In this document: one piece after another, positions 8,088 through 16,883 of the stretch
How the letters are laid out: each line of letters opens with the position of its first letter
How positions within the stretch are numbered: position 1 is the first letter of the stretch
DNA from: JAMXLG01 sp963818925
Lineage (GTDB): Bacteria; Vulcanimicrobiota; Vulcanimicrobiia; Vulcanimicrobiales; Vulcanimicrobiaceae
DNA: 64,000 bases
Direction of reading: 5' to 3'
Assembly: GCA_963818925.1 (NCBI GenBank)
Contig: CAWFTN010000001.1
Location: 434,001-498,000, forward strand
The notes under the pieces: model-generated
What the model was told of the DNA's origin: nothing
The model's input: only the letters and a program-made list of their open reading frames with translations
Databases searched by the model: none
Translations under genes and position numbers: made by a program

Positions 8088-9493
8088 CGTTCGATCGAAT
8101 TCTCACACGTCAACTACTGAAACGCTCGCAGGCCGGCATGGCCTTCTACGATCTCAAGGGCGATCGATTCATCTACGAGCACGCGAGTGGTTCCCTCTTT
8201 GCCGGCGCATCGACGACGAAGATCCTGACGTGCGCTGCAGCTCTGCATGCGCTCGGTGAAGACCATCGTTTTGAAACGCGCGTCGTACGTACGGGAGATA
8301 TCGACCACGACGGAACGCTTCACGGAGATCTCGTACTGGTCGCATCGGGCGACCCGAATCTTTCCGGGCGCATCAACGAGCGCGACGAATTGGACTTCTG
8401 CGACTTCGATCATTCGCTCGCGGGCGAAGGATTCGACACCGGCGTCGTGGAGCGGGATCCGTTGCTCGTCATTAATGAACTTGCAGAGCAGATTACGCGC
8501 GCTGGAATTCGGCGCATTCAAGGTTCCGTAGCCGTCGACCTCGCAGCTTTTCCCGACGCGGGGCCGGAACCCGGCACCGCAGTGATGATTTCGTCGATTG
8601 CCGTAAATGACAATCTTGTCGATCTTACGTTTACCGGCGCAAATCGTGAAAGCAATGCGGTTGCGATGGCCGTCAGTCCGCAGACCTCGTACGTTCGTTT
8701 CGTGAATCGGTTGGTCACGGCTGCGTCCGATTCGTCGCCCGCTGTACGCGTCGTCGACGGTCGGCGAGAGGCGAATTCGCGTGTCGTCGAGGTTGTGGGC
8801 AGTGTTCCGCGCGATCGCACCGTGCGCGGAATGTACATCGTTCCCGAGCCGGCGTCTTTTGCGGCGTCGGCACTGACGGATGCGCTTTCCCGGCGCGGCG
8901 TGCAGATCGACGGTGCTACAAAAACCGTGTCGTCGAATGGCGAGGCGAGCGTCGTTGCATTGCACCGCTCGCCGCCGTTAGTTGAGGCGGTGAAGATCGT
9001 TCTGAAGGTCAGCCAAAACCTTCACGCCGAGATGCTTGCACGCGTCGCATCCTTCGGCGCGGTCCAAGAGCTCATCGACTTGCTCGGCATTGCTGACGAG
9101 GGCGTGTATCAAGGCGACGGCTGCGGTGCCGCAGGGACGTTTACACCGCGGTTTATGTGCCGGTTTCTCGCAGGCATTCGGCGCTCGCCTTTTGCAGATG
9201 CCTTCGCTCGTGCATTACCGATACTCGGATGTGATGGAACGCTGCACGCAGTGCAGGCCGGAAGCAGCGCCGCAGATGCGCGCGCGGTTCGCGCGAAAAC
9301 CGGCACGATGGGGTATCAAAACCGGATCGGCGGCGGCATGATGGTTACGGCGAAGGCGCTCGCAGGATATATCACGACCCGGCGAAGTTCGGAGCTTGCG
9401 TTCGCCGTCTTCGTGAACAATGTGCCGTCGTCGATGGAAGATGCAGGCCAGTTACTCGGCGAGATCGCGGTCGCCGCCTATGAGTCGTTCTAG
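8084..9493 (+). CDS. D-Ala-D-Ala carboxypeptidase/PBP4-like (S13 family), no signal peptide
   Basis: This 469-residue penicillin-binding-type serine peptidase has all three motifs of the DacB/PBP4 family: STTK at 43-46 (nucleophile S43, K46), SQN at 310-312 and KTG at 405-407. The usual DGSG element near the third motif reads DGCG. Family members normally act in the periplasm, trimming D-Ala from peptidoglycan stem peptides or acting as endopeptidases. Here the N terminus is charged and lacks a recognisable signal peptide, so a cytosolic D-peptidase role or a misplaced start is possible. It overlaps the gene before it by 4 bp and the gene after it by 1 bp. Confidence 0.85.
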   Translation: MTFDRILTRQLLKRSQAGMAFYDLKGDRFIYEHASGSLFAGASTTKILTCAAALHALGEDHRFETRVVRTGDIDHDGTLHGDLVLVASGDPNLSGRINERDELDFCDFDHSLAGEGFDTGVVERDPLLVINELAEQITRAGIRRIQGSVAVDLAAFPDAGPEPGTAVMISSIAVNDNLVDLTFTGANRESNAVAMAVSPQTSYVRFVNRLVTAASDSSPAVRVVDGRREANSRVVEVVGSVPRDRTVRGMYIVPEPASFAASALTDALSRRGVQIDGATKTVSSNGEASVVALHRSPPLVEAVKIVLKVSQNLHAEMLARVASFGAVQELIDLLGIADEGVYQGDGCGAAGTFTPRFMCRFLAGIRRSPFADAFARALPILGCDGTLHAVQAGSSAADARAVRAKTGTMGYQNRIGGGMMVTAKALAGYITTRRSSELAFAVFVNNVPSSMEDAGQLLGEIAVAAYESF

Positions 9494-11097
9494 TGTCGCG
9501 AATCGTGGCTGCGCTCGCAATCGCATTGTTTTGTACGCTGACGGCGTGTAGCAAAGGCATAGCCCCACGGACCGGTGACACGTTCGTGATTGCGGTGCCG
9601 TCCGAGCCGCAGAATTTAAATACGCTGCTGCTCGAAGGCCCGACGGACGCGATGGTCGGCAGTCTGATCTACTCGTATCTGGTGACCGACGGCCTCGACG
9701 GTCAACCGGTTCCCGACGTCGCAACCGTCGTGCCGTCGCTCGCAAACCGCGGGATTTCCCGCGACGGATTGCACATTACGTATCACTTGCGCCACGACGT
9801 ACACTGGCAAGACGGACTCAAGCTAACGGCGCGCGATTGCGTCTTCACGTATCGGGCGATACTCAACCCCAAAACCTCAATACCGAACCGGTATGGATAC
9901 GATGATATCGTTTCGATTGCGACACCCGACGAGTATACGTTGAAACTGACGTTGAAGCGTCCATCGCGCGACGTCGTCGCTGGATTCCTCGCACTCGACG
10001 GAAACTATGCAATCATGCCCGAGCATCTGCTTGCGAAATACCCGAGTCTCGATCGCGTCGATTTCAATGAGCGTCCAATCGGCTCAGGACCGTACCGTCT
10101 CGTGGAATGGGCGCACGGAGATCACCTCCGGTTGCAAGCCAATCCCGGCTACTTTCGCGGTGCGCCGGCGATCAAAGACCTGCGAATCAACTTCGTGTCG
10201 GACAGCACGACGATGCTCGACGAACTGCGTACCGGCGAGATCGACGCCGCATTTTATCTCGATCCGGCGCTCTACCAAGAAGCGCGTAAAATTTCCGGCG
10301 TACGCGTGCGATTGACGCCGATTAGCGGTATGGGAGCCATTGTGATGAACACCGAGAACGGCCCGACTGCTGATCGGCGCGTCCGCGCCGCCGTTGCGCG
10401 AGCGCTGAATTCCGCGTTCATCGTCGAGCGCGCTTCGCACGGCGCGTATCTCGCGGCGAATGGACGGGCGATAAGCCTTCACGTCGCCTCGGGCCGCAGC
10501 CATCAACTGTCGCCATACGATCCGGCTCGAGCGCGCGCGCTACTCGGCGAGGCCGGTTGGCATACCGGTTCCGACGGCATCCGCCGAAAAAACGGTCAAC
10601 GGTTGGCACTGACGTTAACGACAAGTCCGGAGCAACCGATGTCGAGCACCGTAACCGCGTTGATACAGGCGGAGTTGCGCAGCGTCGGCATTGACGTCTC
10701 GGTCCACAGTTACGCCTCCGCGCTGTATAAAGCGCCGGCCGCAGCGGGTGGGCCAATTTTCGCGGGCAATTTTTCCCTCGCGTATCTGTTGATCACGGTC
10801 GGCGGTGACGGCGATCTCGCGTTTCTCTACCTCTGCCCGGAACGTCCCCCGGTTGGTTTCGACCTCTCGCGGTTATGCGATTCGCGCGTCGATAACGTCG
10901 CGATTGCGGGCGAACAAACCTACGACCCCGGGGCCGTGCAGCGCGACAACGCCGAGCTCGAAGGGTTGCTTGAGGCCGATGTGCCCGAAGTGATCCTGTA
11001 TCAGCCGCAACGCGTTCAAGTTTTCACAAAGAGATTGCACGGGTTTGAGCCGTCGCCCGTAACGCCATACACGAACGCTTGGAGGTGGACATTGTGA
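9493..11097 (+). CDS. ABC transporter solute-binding lipoprotein, family 5 (peptide type)
   Basis: The 534-residue protein begins with a lipoprotein signal peptide (hydrophobic residues 4-16, lipobox LTAC with C19). It then shows the family 5 fold of oligopeptide and nickel binding proteins, with landmarks such as VPSEPQNLNTLL, the VHWQDG segment and the LPGSGPYR-like IGSGPYRLVEW. It should sit on the cell surface or in the periplasm and deliver peptides to an ABC permease, but no permease or ATPase gene lies in this operon. The start is GTG in a TAGTG junction with the dacB-like gene. Neighbours suggest ligands containing D-amino acids. Confidence 0.88.
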   Translation: MSRIVAALAIALFCTLTACSKGIAPRTGDTFVIAVPSEPQNLNTLLLEGPTDAMVGSLIYSYLVTDGLDGQPVPDVATVVPSLANRGISRDGLHITYHLRHDVHWQDGLKLTARDCVFTYRAILNPKTSIPNRYGYDDIVSIATPDEYTLKLTLKRPSRDVVAGFLALDGNYAIMPEHLLAKYPSLDRVDFNERPIGSGPYRLVEWAHGDHLRLQANPGYFRGAPAIKDLRINFVSDSTTMLDELRTGEIDAAFYLDPALYQEARKISGVRVRLTPISGMGAIVMNTENGPTADRRVRAAVARALNSAFIVERASHGAYLAANGRAISLHVASGRSHQLSPYDPARARALLGEAGWHTGSDGIRRKNGQRLALTLTTSPEQPMSSTVTALIQAELRSVGIDVSVHSYASALYKAPAAAGGPIFAGNFSLAYLLITVGGDGDLAFLYLCPERPPVGFDLSRLCDSRVDNVAIAGEQTYDPGAVQRDNAELEGLLEADVPEVILYQPQRVQVFTKRLHGFEPSPVTPYTNAWRWTL

Positions 11098-12686
11098 TGA
11101 AGCTTGTAATCGCGGGCGGTGACGTCGTGGACGGTACCGGAACGGCGGCACAGAAGTGCGATGTGTTCGTCTCGGACGGTGTAGTTACCGACGTTCGGCC
11201 GGCAAGCGATCAGCATGCAGGGTGGGACGTGCTCGATGCGACGGGACTCACCGTAACACCGGGCTTCATCGACGTGCACTCACACGCAGACAACGTACCA
11301 TTCCTTGCGGAAGACGATACGAGTAAAATTCTCCAGGGGATCACCACTGAAGTCGTCGGGAACTGCGGTATCTCGCCGGCACCCGTGAAGCCGGCGCATC
11401 GCAGCGAGCTCAAACGAATCTTGGATCGGCTGATGCCCGACTCGTCCTTCTCTGGATGGTCTTTTTCCGAATTTCTGGCAGCAGCCGACGCGCGCGGATA
11501 TGTGACGAACTACGCTCCGCTCGTCGGTCATACGACGCTTCGCGTCGCGGCGATGGGCGCTGAGAATCGTCATGCGGATGCGAGCGAGCTTGCGATGATG
11601 CAGTCGTTGCTCGACGAGGCGCTCGATGCGGGCGCGTTCGGATTGTCGACGGGATTGATCTATGCGCCGGGAGCGTTCGGTGATACGGACGAGGTCGCAA
11701 ACTTGGCGGCGCGTCTGCGGCCGAACACGCTGTACACGACGCATATGCGCAGCGAAGGCAGGGCGATGCTGGAGGCGGTTGATGAGGCACTCGAGATCGG
11801 ACGGCGTGCCGGAGTGCGCGTCCAGATTTCGCATCACAAAGCGGCCGGCAAAGAGAACTGGGGCAAGACCGAAGATTCGCTTCGAGCTATTGCCGCGGCG
11901 CGAGCGAACGGTCAGGAAGTCTATCAAGACGTCTATCCGTATACCGCGGGCAGCACGATGCTCGTAACGCTGCTTCCGCCGGAAGCGCACGAGGGCGGCG
12001 ACACTGCGATTTTGCGTCGCCTCGAAGATCCCGCGGCGGTCGCGCGCTTTAAAGAAGCGGTCGAAAGTGAACGTTCTCCGTTCGAAAACTTCATCCGCAT
12101 GGCCGGCTACGATAACATTCTCATTTCCGGCACGGCGAGCGGCGCGTTCGAAGGACAAACGCTACGCGAGGCGGCGCAGCAACTCGGCGTCGGTGAATTC
12201 GAAGCGCTCGTTCACATCCTTCGAACGGAAGAGCTGCGCGCCGCGATGGTCGTTTTTATGATGGACGAACGCGACGTGAAACGCGTACTCGCTGATCCGT
12301 ACACGGTTGTCGGAACCGACGGTCTGCCGCCCGGCTTCGGCGGAAAACCGCATCCGCGAACGTTCGGTACGTTTCCGCGCATCATCGCGGAGTACGTACG
12401 AAAAGAGCAGTTGCTCTCACTCGAGGAGGCAATTCGCAAGATGACGTCGTTATCCGCGGAGATTTTCCGGATTCCGGATCGCGGGAGAATCGCGCCGGGG
12501 CTCGTTGCCGATCTCGTTGCATTCCAGGCGGATCGCATCAGTGACGACTTGAACTATCGCGACCCGATTCGTCATCCGGCCGGCATCCATTGGGTCATGC
12601 AGCAAGGCGATACCGTCGTCGAGAACGGCACCTATCACGGAAAACGGCGCGGGAAACGCCTAAGACCGTCTAGTTCTGGCGAATAA
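11097..12686 (+). CDS. N-acyl-D-amino-acid deacylase (D-aminoacylase), amidohydrolase family
   Basis: The 529-residue product matches D-aminoacylases, which hydrolyse N-acyl-D-amino acids to a fatty or acetic acid and the free D-amino acid. Visible metal and active-site positions are DVHSHAD (H61, H63), the bridging Cys in GNCGISPAP (C90), TTHMRSEG (H216), ISHHK (H246, H247) and the late GTDGLPPGFGG with the catalytic Asp. The amidohydrolase barrel is flanked by the usual small beta domain. The start ATG overlaps the upstream TGA by one base and has a GGAGGTGG site 8 nt ahead. It closes a four-gene operon for D-peptide or acyl-D-amino-acid handling. Confidence 0.92.
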   Translation: MKLVIAGGDVVDGTGTAAQKCDVFVSDGVVTDVRPASDQHAGWDVLDATGLTVTPGFIDVHSHADNVPFLAEDDTSKILQGITTEVVGNCGISPAPVKPAHRSELKRILDRLMPDSSFSGWSFSEFLAAADARGYVTNYAPLVGHTTLRVAAMGAENRHADASELAMMQSLLDEALDAGAFGLSTGLIYAPGAFGDTDEVANLAARLRPNTLYTTHMRSEGRAMLEAVDEALEIGRRAGVRVQISHHKAAGKENWGKTEDSLRAIAAARANGQEVYQDVYPYTAGSTMLVTLLPPEAHEGGDTAILRRLEDPAAVARFKEAVESERSPFENFIRMAGYDNILISGTASGAFEGQTLREAAQQLGVGEFEALVHILRTEELRAAMVVFMMDERDVKRVLADPYTVVGTDGLPPGFGGKPHPRTFGTFPRIIAEYVRKEQLLSLEEAIRKMTSLSAEIFRIPDRGRIAPGLVADLVAFQADRISDDLNYRDPIRHPAGIHWVMQQGDTVVENGTYHGKRRGKRLRPSSSGE

Positions 12687-12822
12687 GCGACGCGCGATAC
12701 ATCCAATGTAATCCGTCGCTGATTAGTTGTGAACCGAAAGCGTGTTCTACGGGACGATCGTCTTCAAGCAGTTCGATCATCCACTCTTCGATGACGCACA
12801 TATCGTCGGGAGCTTCGTGCAT
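12670..12822 (-). CDS. Small acidic protein of unknown function (50 aa)
   Basis: A 50-codon ORF begins with ATG at 12822, preceded by a clear AGAGGT site 8 nt upstream. The product starts MHEAPDDMCVIEEWMIELL and ends in a Trp- and Tyr-containing stretch (DGLHWMYRASLIRQN). It is acidic in the first half and probably helical, with no signal peptide. It runs against the deacylase gene and overlaps its last 17 bp. I do not recognise the family. The strong ribosome site and unbroken, protein-like composition make it more credible than the competing plus-strand ORF here. Confidence 0.5.
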   Translation of the reverse strand: MHEAPDDMCVIEEWMIELLEDDRPVEHAFGSQLISDGLHWMYRASLIRQN

Positions 12823-13032
12823 TCCGTTGTACCTCTTTACACCTGCTACTTACAACATCGGGTGCCCGTGGCGCGGACTTGCGGGTCCCTTAGGACCGTA
12901 GCCCCAATGGCTAACGTACTCTTTACAAAAAAGACGTTTCGCCGTTCTTGCCGAGGCGTTAGCGGCTCGTGAACTGACCCCTGCTGAAGAGGCCGATCCT
13001 CGCGGGTGCGCGGCGCTCGGTGTCACCGCCGC
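12823..13032. other. Intergenic stretch with no recognised gene
   Basis: About 210 bp lies between the small acidic ORF and the MFS remnant. I see no coding frame with a ribosome site, no clear terminator and no RNA motif I can name. Part may be the promoter region of the 50-aa gene, and part may be decayed sequence from the truncated transporter next to it. Confidence 0.4.
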
Positions 13033-13284
13033 TCATCGCGAAGTCCGGGCGTAATCCATACGAAGAGCGCAAAAAATAGATAGGCAAACGATGACGATGA
13101 CGCGTCCGAACGGCCAACGCGTCGCATTGCGAACGGCGAATGACGAACCCACCAGGCTGCCGATGGCGACGAGTCCCAGAACAAATCCGACCTGCTGATC
13201 CGGCGCGGCGAAATCGCGCTTCAAAAACGGAATGGCGGCCCACAGGATCGCGAAAAACGCAGCGTGCTCGGCAAGGGCGGCCAT
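13033..13284 (-). pseudogene. MFS transporter remnant
   Basis: An 83-codon frame encodes two hydrophobic segments (AAFFAILWAAIPFLKRDF, VGFVLGLVAIGSLVGSSFAV) joined by a short loop and followed by ATRWPFGRVIVIVCL. That pattern is typical of a pair of helices in a major facilitator superfamily transporter. Full-length members have about 12 helices and 400 residues, so this is a fragment. The reading frame loses membrane character near 13050, and the sequence beyond the fragment shows no further transporter helices in any frame. It is most likely a decayed gene. Confidence 0.45.
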
Positions 13285-13356
13285 AGACCGTTACGTATCC
13301 CGAATGCCGTGCGTTAGGTCAAGCACGAGGTTATACAGTGTTATGATCGTGGCACG

Positions 13357-14010
13357 ATGCTAGCGCTGCTGCTCGCGGTGGCCATTCCGGCCGTGCCGAC
13401 TGCGCCGCCGCCGATCATCATTACGACGAAGACGTCGGTGCTCTGCAATGCCGTCCGCAACATCGTTGGCCCTGCGATTGCGGGGATGATCGCACAAGAC
13501 CAGATGATCGATCGCGGGCGCGACCTCATCCAAGACATGACGCAAATGCACTTCAGCGGCGCAGACGCCTGGGTGGAGCTCGACAATACGCGCCTTTTGA
13601 GCGTCGTCGACGGCGTCGCGCAGAACAATATCAAAGTGCATCGGCTGCTCGATAAATTGGCGAACGTTTCACTGAAAGACCCGGAAGAGGCCTCGGAAAT
13701 CTCATCGCTGCGGGTGCGGTTGCTCAACATCGCGGACGAGCAAGCAGAGTCGTTAAACCTGCTCTCCGGAACGGCAGACACGGAAGCGTTCTCGGAACTG
13801 CAAGGCTTTGCGAATCCGATGGCCGCTTCGCTCACACCCGACGTGCAGCAGAATCGCGGCGTAGATCGGACCGGCACGCAAGGAACACTCGCGTCCTCAC
13901 CGGCGCCGCCCGATTCGTCGTACGATCTCGGAGCGAAACAGTCTGTTACGGGAATCCAGGAGTCGCCGATCGTCGCCCTCGTACGGCCGATCGTCGAGCG
14001 TTGCCGTTAG
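13357..14010 (+). CDS. Secreted hypothetical protein
   Basis: This 217-residue protein has a short hydrophobic N terminus (MLALLLAVAIPAVPTAPPP) that could be a signal peptide, a mainly helical middle with an SSLRVRLLNIADEQAESL stretch, and a polar Ser/Pro-rich C-terminal third. Two Cys are present, one near residue 30 and one at the C terminus. I do not recognise the family. It stands alone on the plus strand between minus-strand genes, so it needs its own promoter. Confidence 0.6.
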   Translation: MLALLLAVAIPAVPTAPPPIIITTKTSVLCNAVRNIVGPAIAGMIAQDQMIDRGRDLIQDMTQMHFSGADAWVELDNTRLLSVVDGVAQNNIKVHRLLDKLANVSLKDPEEASEISSLRVRLLNIADEQAESLNLLSGTADTEAFSELQGFANPMAASLTPDVQQNRGVDRTGTQGTLASSPAPPDSSYDLGAKQSVTGIQESPIVALVRPIVERCR

Positions 14011-14133
14011 CATAGCTGGGAGAAATGTGCTCTACCGGATTGCCTGATCGACGCCGAACAGGGCGAGGACCTCGACGGTTGCGTCATCGTCGAATATTGG
14101 CGCGAGCGCCGATCTCTATTACGCGCGGACGCG

Positions 14134-14907
14134 TCAGTGAATCACGTGGCGTAGTGCGAGGGAGAGCGCGACGCAGACGAGCGCAACGCCGACGACGATC
14201 AGCAATTGCGGCGATTTCAGCCGCATCGATAGTCGCGCGCCGATCGGACCCCCACAAAGTCCGCCGGCAACGAGCGGGGCGACGTCCGCGATGCGGATGT
14301 CGTGCTGAAAGCCGTGAACGACCAGGCCGACCGGCGAGGTCAGGACGATCGCGAAGTGTGACGTCGCGCTAATGGCGTGCGCGGGCAGGCTTGAGAAGTA
14401 GAGCAGCGACGGCACGACAATGACGCCGCCGCCGATGCCGAAGAGACTCGATACGAGACCGACGACGAAACCGATCGCCACGGCGGCCCGAAACGACATC
14501 GACTTGCGTTGGCCGACATGCGTTTCGACCCGCTTGCCGACGCGCTTCGCCGCATTGACGATCATGTCGCCCGCGACGACGATGAGAAAGATGCCGAACG
14601 CCCAGTCGAAGTCGCGCGGTGCGATGTGCTTGGTCAAGATTGCGCCGATGATCGAGCCCGGTAATCCGCCTGCCGCGAACATCAAGCCAAGCTTCACGTC
14701 GACGCGCTTCTGGAGCAAATAGGTGAAGGCACCGGAAGCGCTGTTCGCGGTGACGAGCACGAGCGACGTGCCCGCCGCCTCGGCCGGCGCGAGACCAAAG
14801 ACGAGACGCAGAATGGGGACGAGAATAAAGCCGCCGCCTAACCCCACCATCGATCCGAACACACTCGCGACGAACGCGGCGGCAAAGAGTTCGAGAGCGA
14901 GGTTCAT
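14134..14907 (-). CDS. TSUP family membrane transporter (TauE/SafE-like)
   Basis: The 257-residue protein is very hydrophobic, with about eight membrane helices in two homologous halves. Each half has the TSUP glycine motif (MVGLGGGFILVP near residue 20 and LFGIGGGVIVVPSLL near 160). Family members export or import sulfite, sulfoacetate or other sulfur and organic anions. The substrate here cannot be told. It is the last gene of a minus-strand run with the adenylate cyclase 9 bp upstream. Confidence 0.88.
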   Translation of the reverse strand: MNLALELFAAAFVASVFGSMVGLGGGFILVPILRLVFGLAPAEAAGTSLVLVTANSASGAFTYLLQKRVDVKLGLMFAAGGLPGSIIGAILTKHIAPRDFDWAFGIFLIVVAGDMIVNAAKRVGKRVETHVGQRKSMSFRAAVAIGFVVGLVSSLFGIGGGVIVVPSLLYFSSLPAHAISATSHFAIVLTSPVGLVVHGFQHDIRIADVAPLVAGGLCGGPIGARLSMRLKSPQLLIVVGVALVCVALSLALRHVIH

Positions 14908-14916
14908 GCTACGTGA

Positions 14917-16863
14917 TTATGCGCGTTGCGTTGACGCGGAATGTGCCCCATCGGTCGGAAGAATTGCGCCTTCTTTGATGTCGGTGATGTTGTAGATCGA
15001 GATCGGATCTTTCTTACCCTTGACGGTAACCGATTCGCGCTCTTCCGCGACGACCAAATGCTCGACCTCTTGGTACGTGTAGTCGCTGATGATGATTTCG
15101 CCTGCTTTGGCAACGTTGTACAAGCGCGCCGCGAGGTTTACGTTGTCACCGATGACCGTATAATTCATGCGGGAACTTGCGCCCAAGTTTCCCATGACGA
15201 CGTCGCCGGTGTTGATACCCATGCCGACGGTGAATTCGCGCTTGCCTGCGGCCTTCCACTTCTCGGCGAGTTCCTTGATTTTTTTCTGCTGGGCAACGGC
15301 GGCGAGAACGGCATTCCTTGCATCGTTCGGCGTTTGATACGGTGCCGAAAACACGGCCATCACGCAGTCGCCGATGAACTTATCGACGTAACCGCCGTAC
15401 CGGAAAATGATAGCGCACATATCTTCGAAGTACTCGTTGAGCTGCGCGTAGATCGCTTCCGGCGTCATCGTCTCCGACATCGCCGTAAAGCCGCGGATGT
15501 CGCTGTAGAAGATGGTGGCCTTGACCTTCTTACCAGTCAGTGCCAGCCTGGCGCGCGGATCGTCGGTGGAAAGGATGTCTTTGACGATTGCGGGGCTCAC
15601 GTGCATGCCGAACAGGTTCGTCACCATGCGCCGTTGCGCGCCTTCGACGAGGACTCGGAAGAGACCGACGAAGAGCGTCGCGAGAATCATCGCGAGAACG
15701 ACGTGGATCAGATCGACCCAGAGGAGCGCTTTAACAAAGAGCGCCAAGTTCGCGTATCCGTAGGCGAGTGTTCCGACGAGCGATATCGCGATTGCGAGCG
15801 TCGTCTTCAGAAAGTTGAACGAGAGCGCGATGAGCAGCGGCAGGGCGAAAATTAAGACGATATTGAACCACGCCGGCGCCGGGCGCACGTGCCAGTCGTT
15901 GAGCAGTTGCTCGGCCATGCGCGCGTTCGCGAAGAGGCCGGGATAGTTCGGCGTGCGCGCCGTTTGCACCAAGTCGCCCTGCGCTTGCGCCGTGTTTCCG
16001 ATGTAGACGATCGCGCCGTTGACGACGTCGTGTAAATCCTTCACCGGTTCGGCGTAGGCGTCGGAAAAGGAGAGAAACTGCGACGTGAACGTCGGCGTGT
16101 GCTCTTCGATGACGCCGCCGTGATCGGTCGTTTCTTGCAGCACGCTGCGCGTCGGCGCTAGCAAGAGGAAGCGTCCGTCGTCGTCGGTGGGCAGACTCGC
16201 GAGATCAAGCTTCTTCCCGAGGTAATATTGGACGCCGGCGGCTGCAAGCGCGTAGTATGTCTGGTTTGCGTCTTTACCGGTGCCGGCCGTCTTGATTTCC
16301 ATCGGCTGACCGATCATGACGTTGCCCGGCTCATCAACGGTCGAGCTTCCGATGCCCCTGGCATAGCGGAGAAACTTGTCGTACGGCAGCTCGATGCCGA
16401 TGTTACCGTTCGACGTCGTATTCATCGTGAACGCGAGAATCGTCGGCATCGCTTTGATGCCTTCGAGGAAGAGCTCGTCGTCCTGCGGATCTTGGGGCTC
16501 GATGAAGTCGATATCGAAGACCGCGACTTTCGCGCCGGCCGCCTTCAACTTTTTGAGCAGCATGCCGTACACGCGGCGCGGGTACGGATATTGGTGCAGT
16601 TCGGGGATTTTGCTCCCGTACGACAATTCGTCGATCGGGATGACGACGATGTTGTCGGTCTTATTGTCGGCGTTGTCGTACCACGGTGTGCCGAAGCCGA
16701 GTTTTTTGGCGTTGTCGACGGCTGCGAAGTGCGTCTGCAGATCAGTGACGCGATGAACGAGCGGAATCGAGTCGTTGGGGAGGAGCAAGAGCGCGGAGCT
16801 TATGACTGCAGCGATCGCCCCAAGCGCTAAAGCGATCAGGAGCGAACGCGTCTTCGAGCTCAT
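14917..16863 (-). CDS. CHASE2-domain class III adenylate cyclase
   Basis: The 648-residue protein has an N-terminal membrane helix, a large extracytoplasmic CHASE2 sensor (about 35-330), three further helices (about 335-405) and a C-terminal class III cyclase domain (about 440-620). Metal-binding Asp residues are in FYSDIRGFTAMSE and KFIGDCVMAVF. The transition-state Asn and Arg are in VIGDNVNLAARL. Lys in DKFIGD and Asp in YTVIGD are the residues that normally select ATP over GTP, so cAMP is the predicted product. The gene lies 20 bp after efp. Confidence 0.92.
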   Translation of the reverse strand: MSSKTRSLLIALALGAIAAVISSALLLLPNDSIPLVHRVTDLQTHFAAVDNAKKLGFGTPWYDNADNKTDNIVVIPIDELSYGSKIPELHQYPYPRRVYGMLLKKLKAAGAKVAVFDIDFIEPQDPQDDELFLEGIKAMPTILAFTMNTTSNGNIGIELPYDKFLRYARGIGSSTVDEPGNVMIGQPMEIKTAGTGKDANQTYYALAAAGVQYYLGKKLDLASLPTDDDGRFLLLAPTRSVLQETTDHGGVIEEHTPTFTSQFLSFSDAYAEPVKDLHDVVNGAIVYIGNTAQAQGDLVQTARTPNYPGLFANARMAEQLLNDWHVRPAPAWFNIVLIFALPLLIALSFNFLKTTLAIAISLVGTLAYGYANLALFVKALLWVDLIHVVLAMILATLFVGLFRVLVEGAQRRMVTNLFGMHVSPAIVKDILSTDDPRARLALTGKKVKATIFYSDIRGFTAMSETMTPEAIYAQLNEYFEDMCAIIFRYGGYVDKFIGDCVMAVFSAPYQTPNDARNAVLAAVAQQKKIKELAEKWKAAGKREFTVGMGINTGDVVMGNLGASSRMNYTVIGDNVNLAARLYNVAKAGEIIISDYTYQEVEHLVVAEERESVTVKGKKDPISIYNITDIKEGAILPTDGAHSASTQRA

Positions 16864-16883
16864 AAGCCCTCCCTTTTACATCA

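Noticed and set aside
12742..12972. Plus-strand 76-codon ORF after the deacylase gene
   Set aside because: It has no ribosome site and a patchwork composition, and it overlaps the better supported 50-aa minus-strand ORF.
14011..14153. Open frame directly after the TAG of the 217-aa secreted protein, reading ...CLIDAEQGEDLDGCVIVEYW...
   Set aside because: The translation looks protein-like, but there is no start codon and it overlaps the TSUP gene end. It may be a decayed fragment but cannot be supported as a gene.
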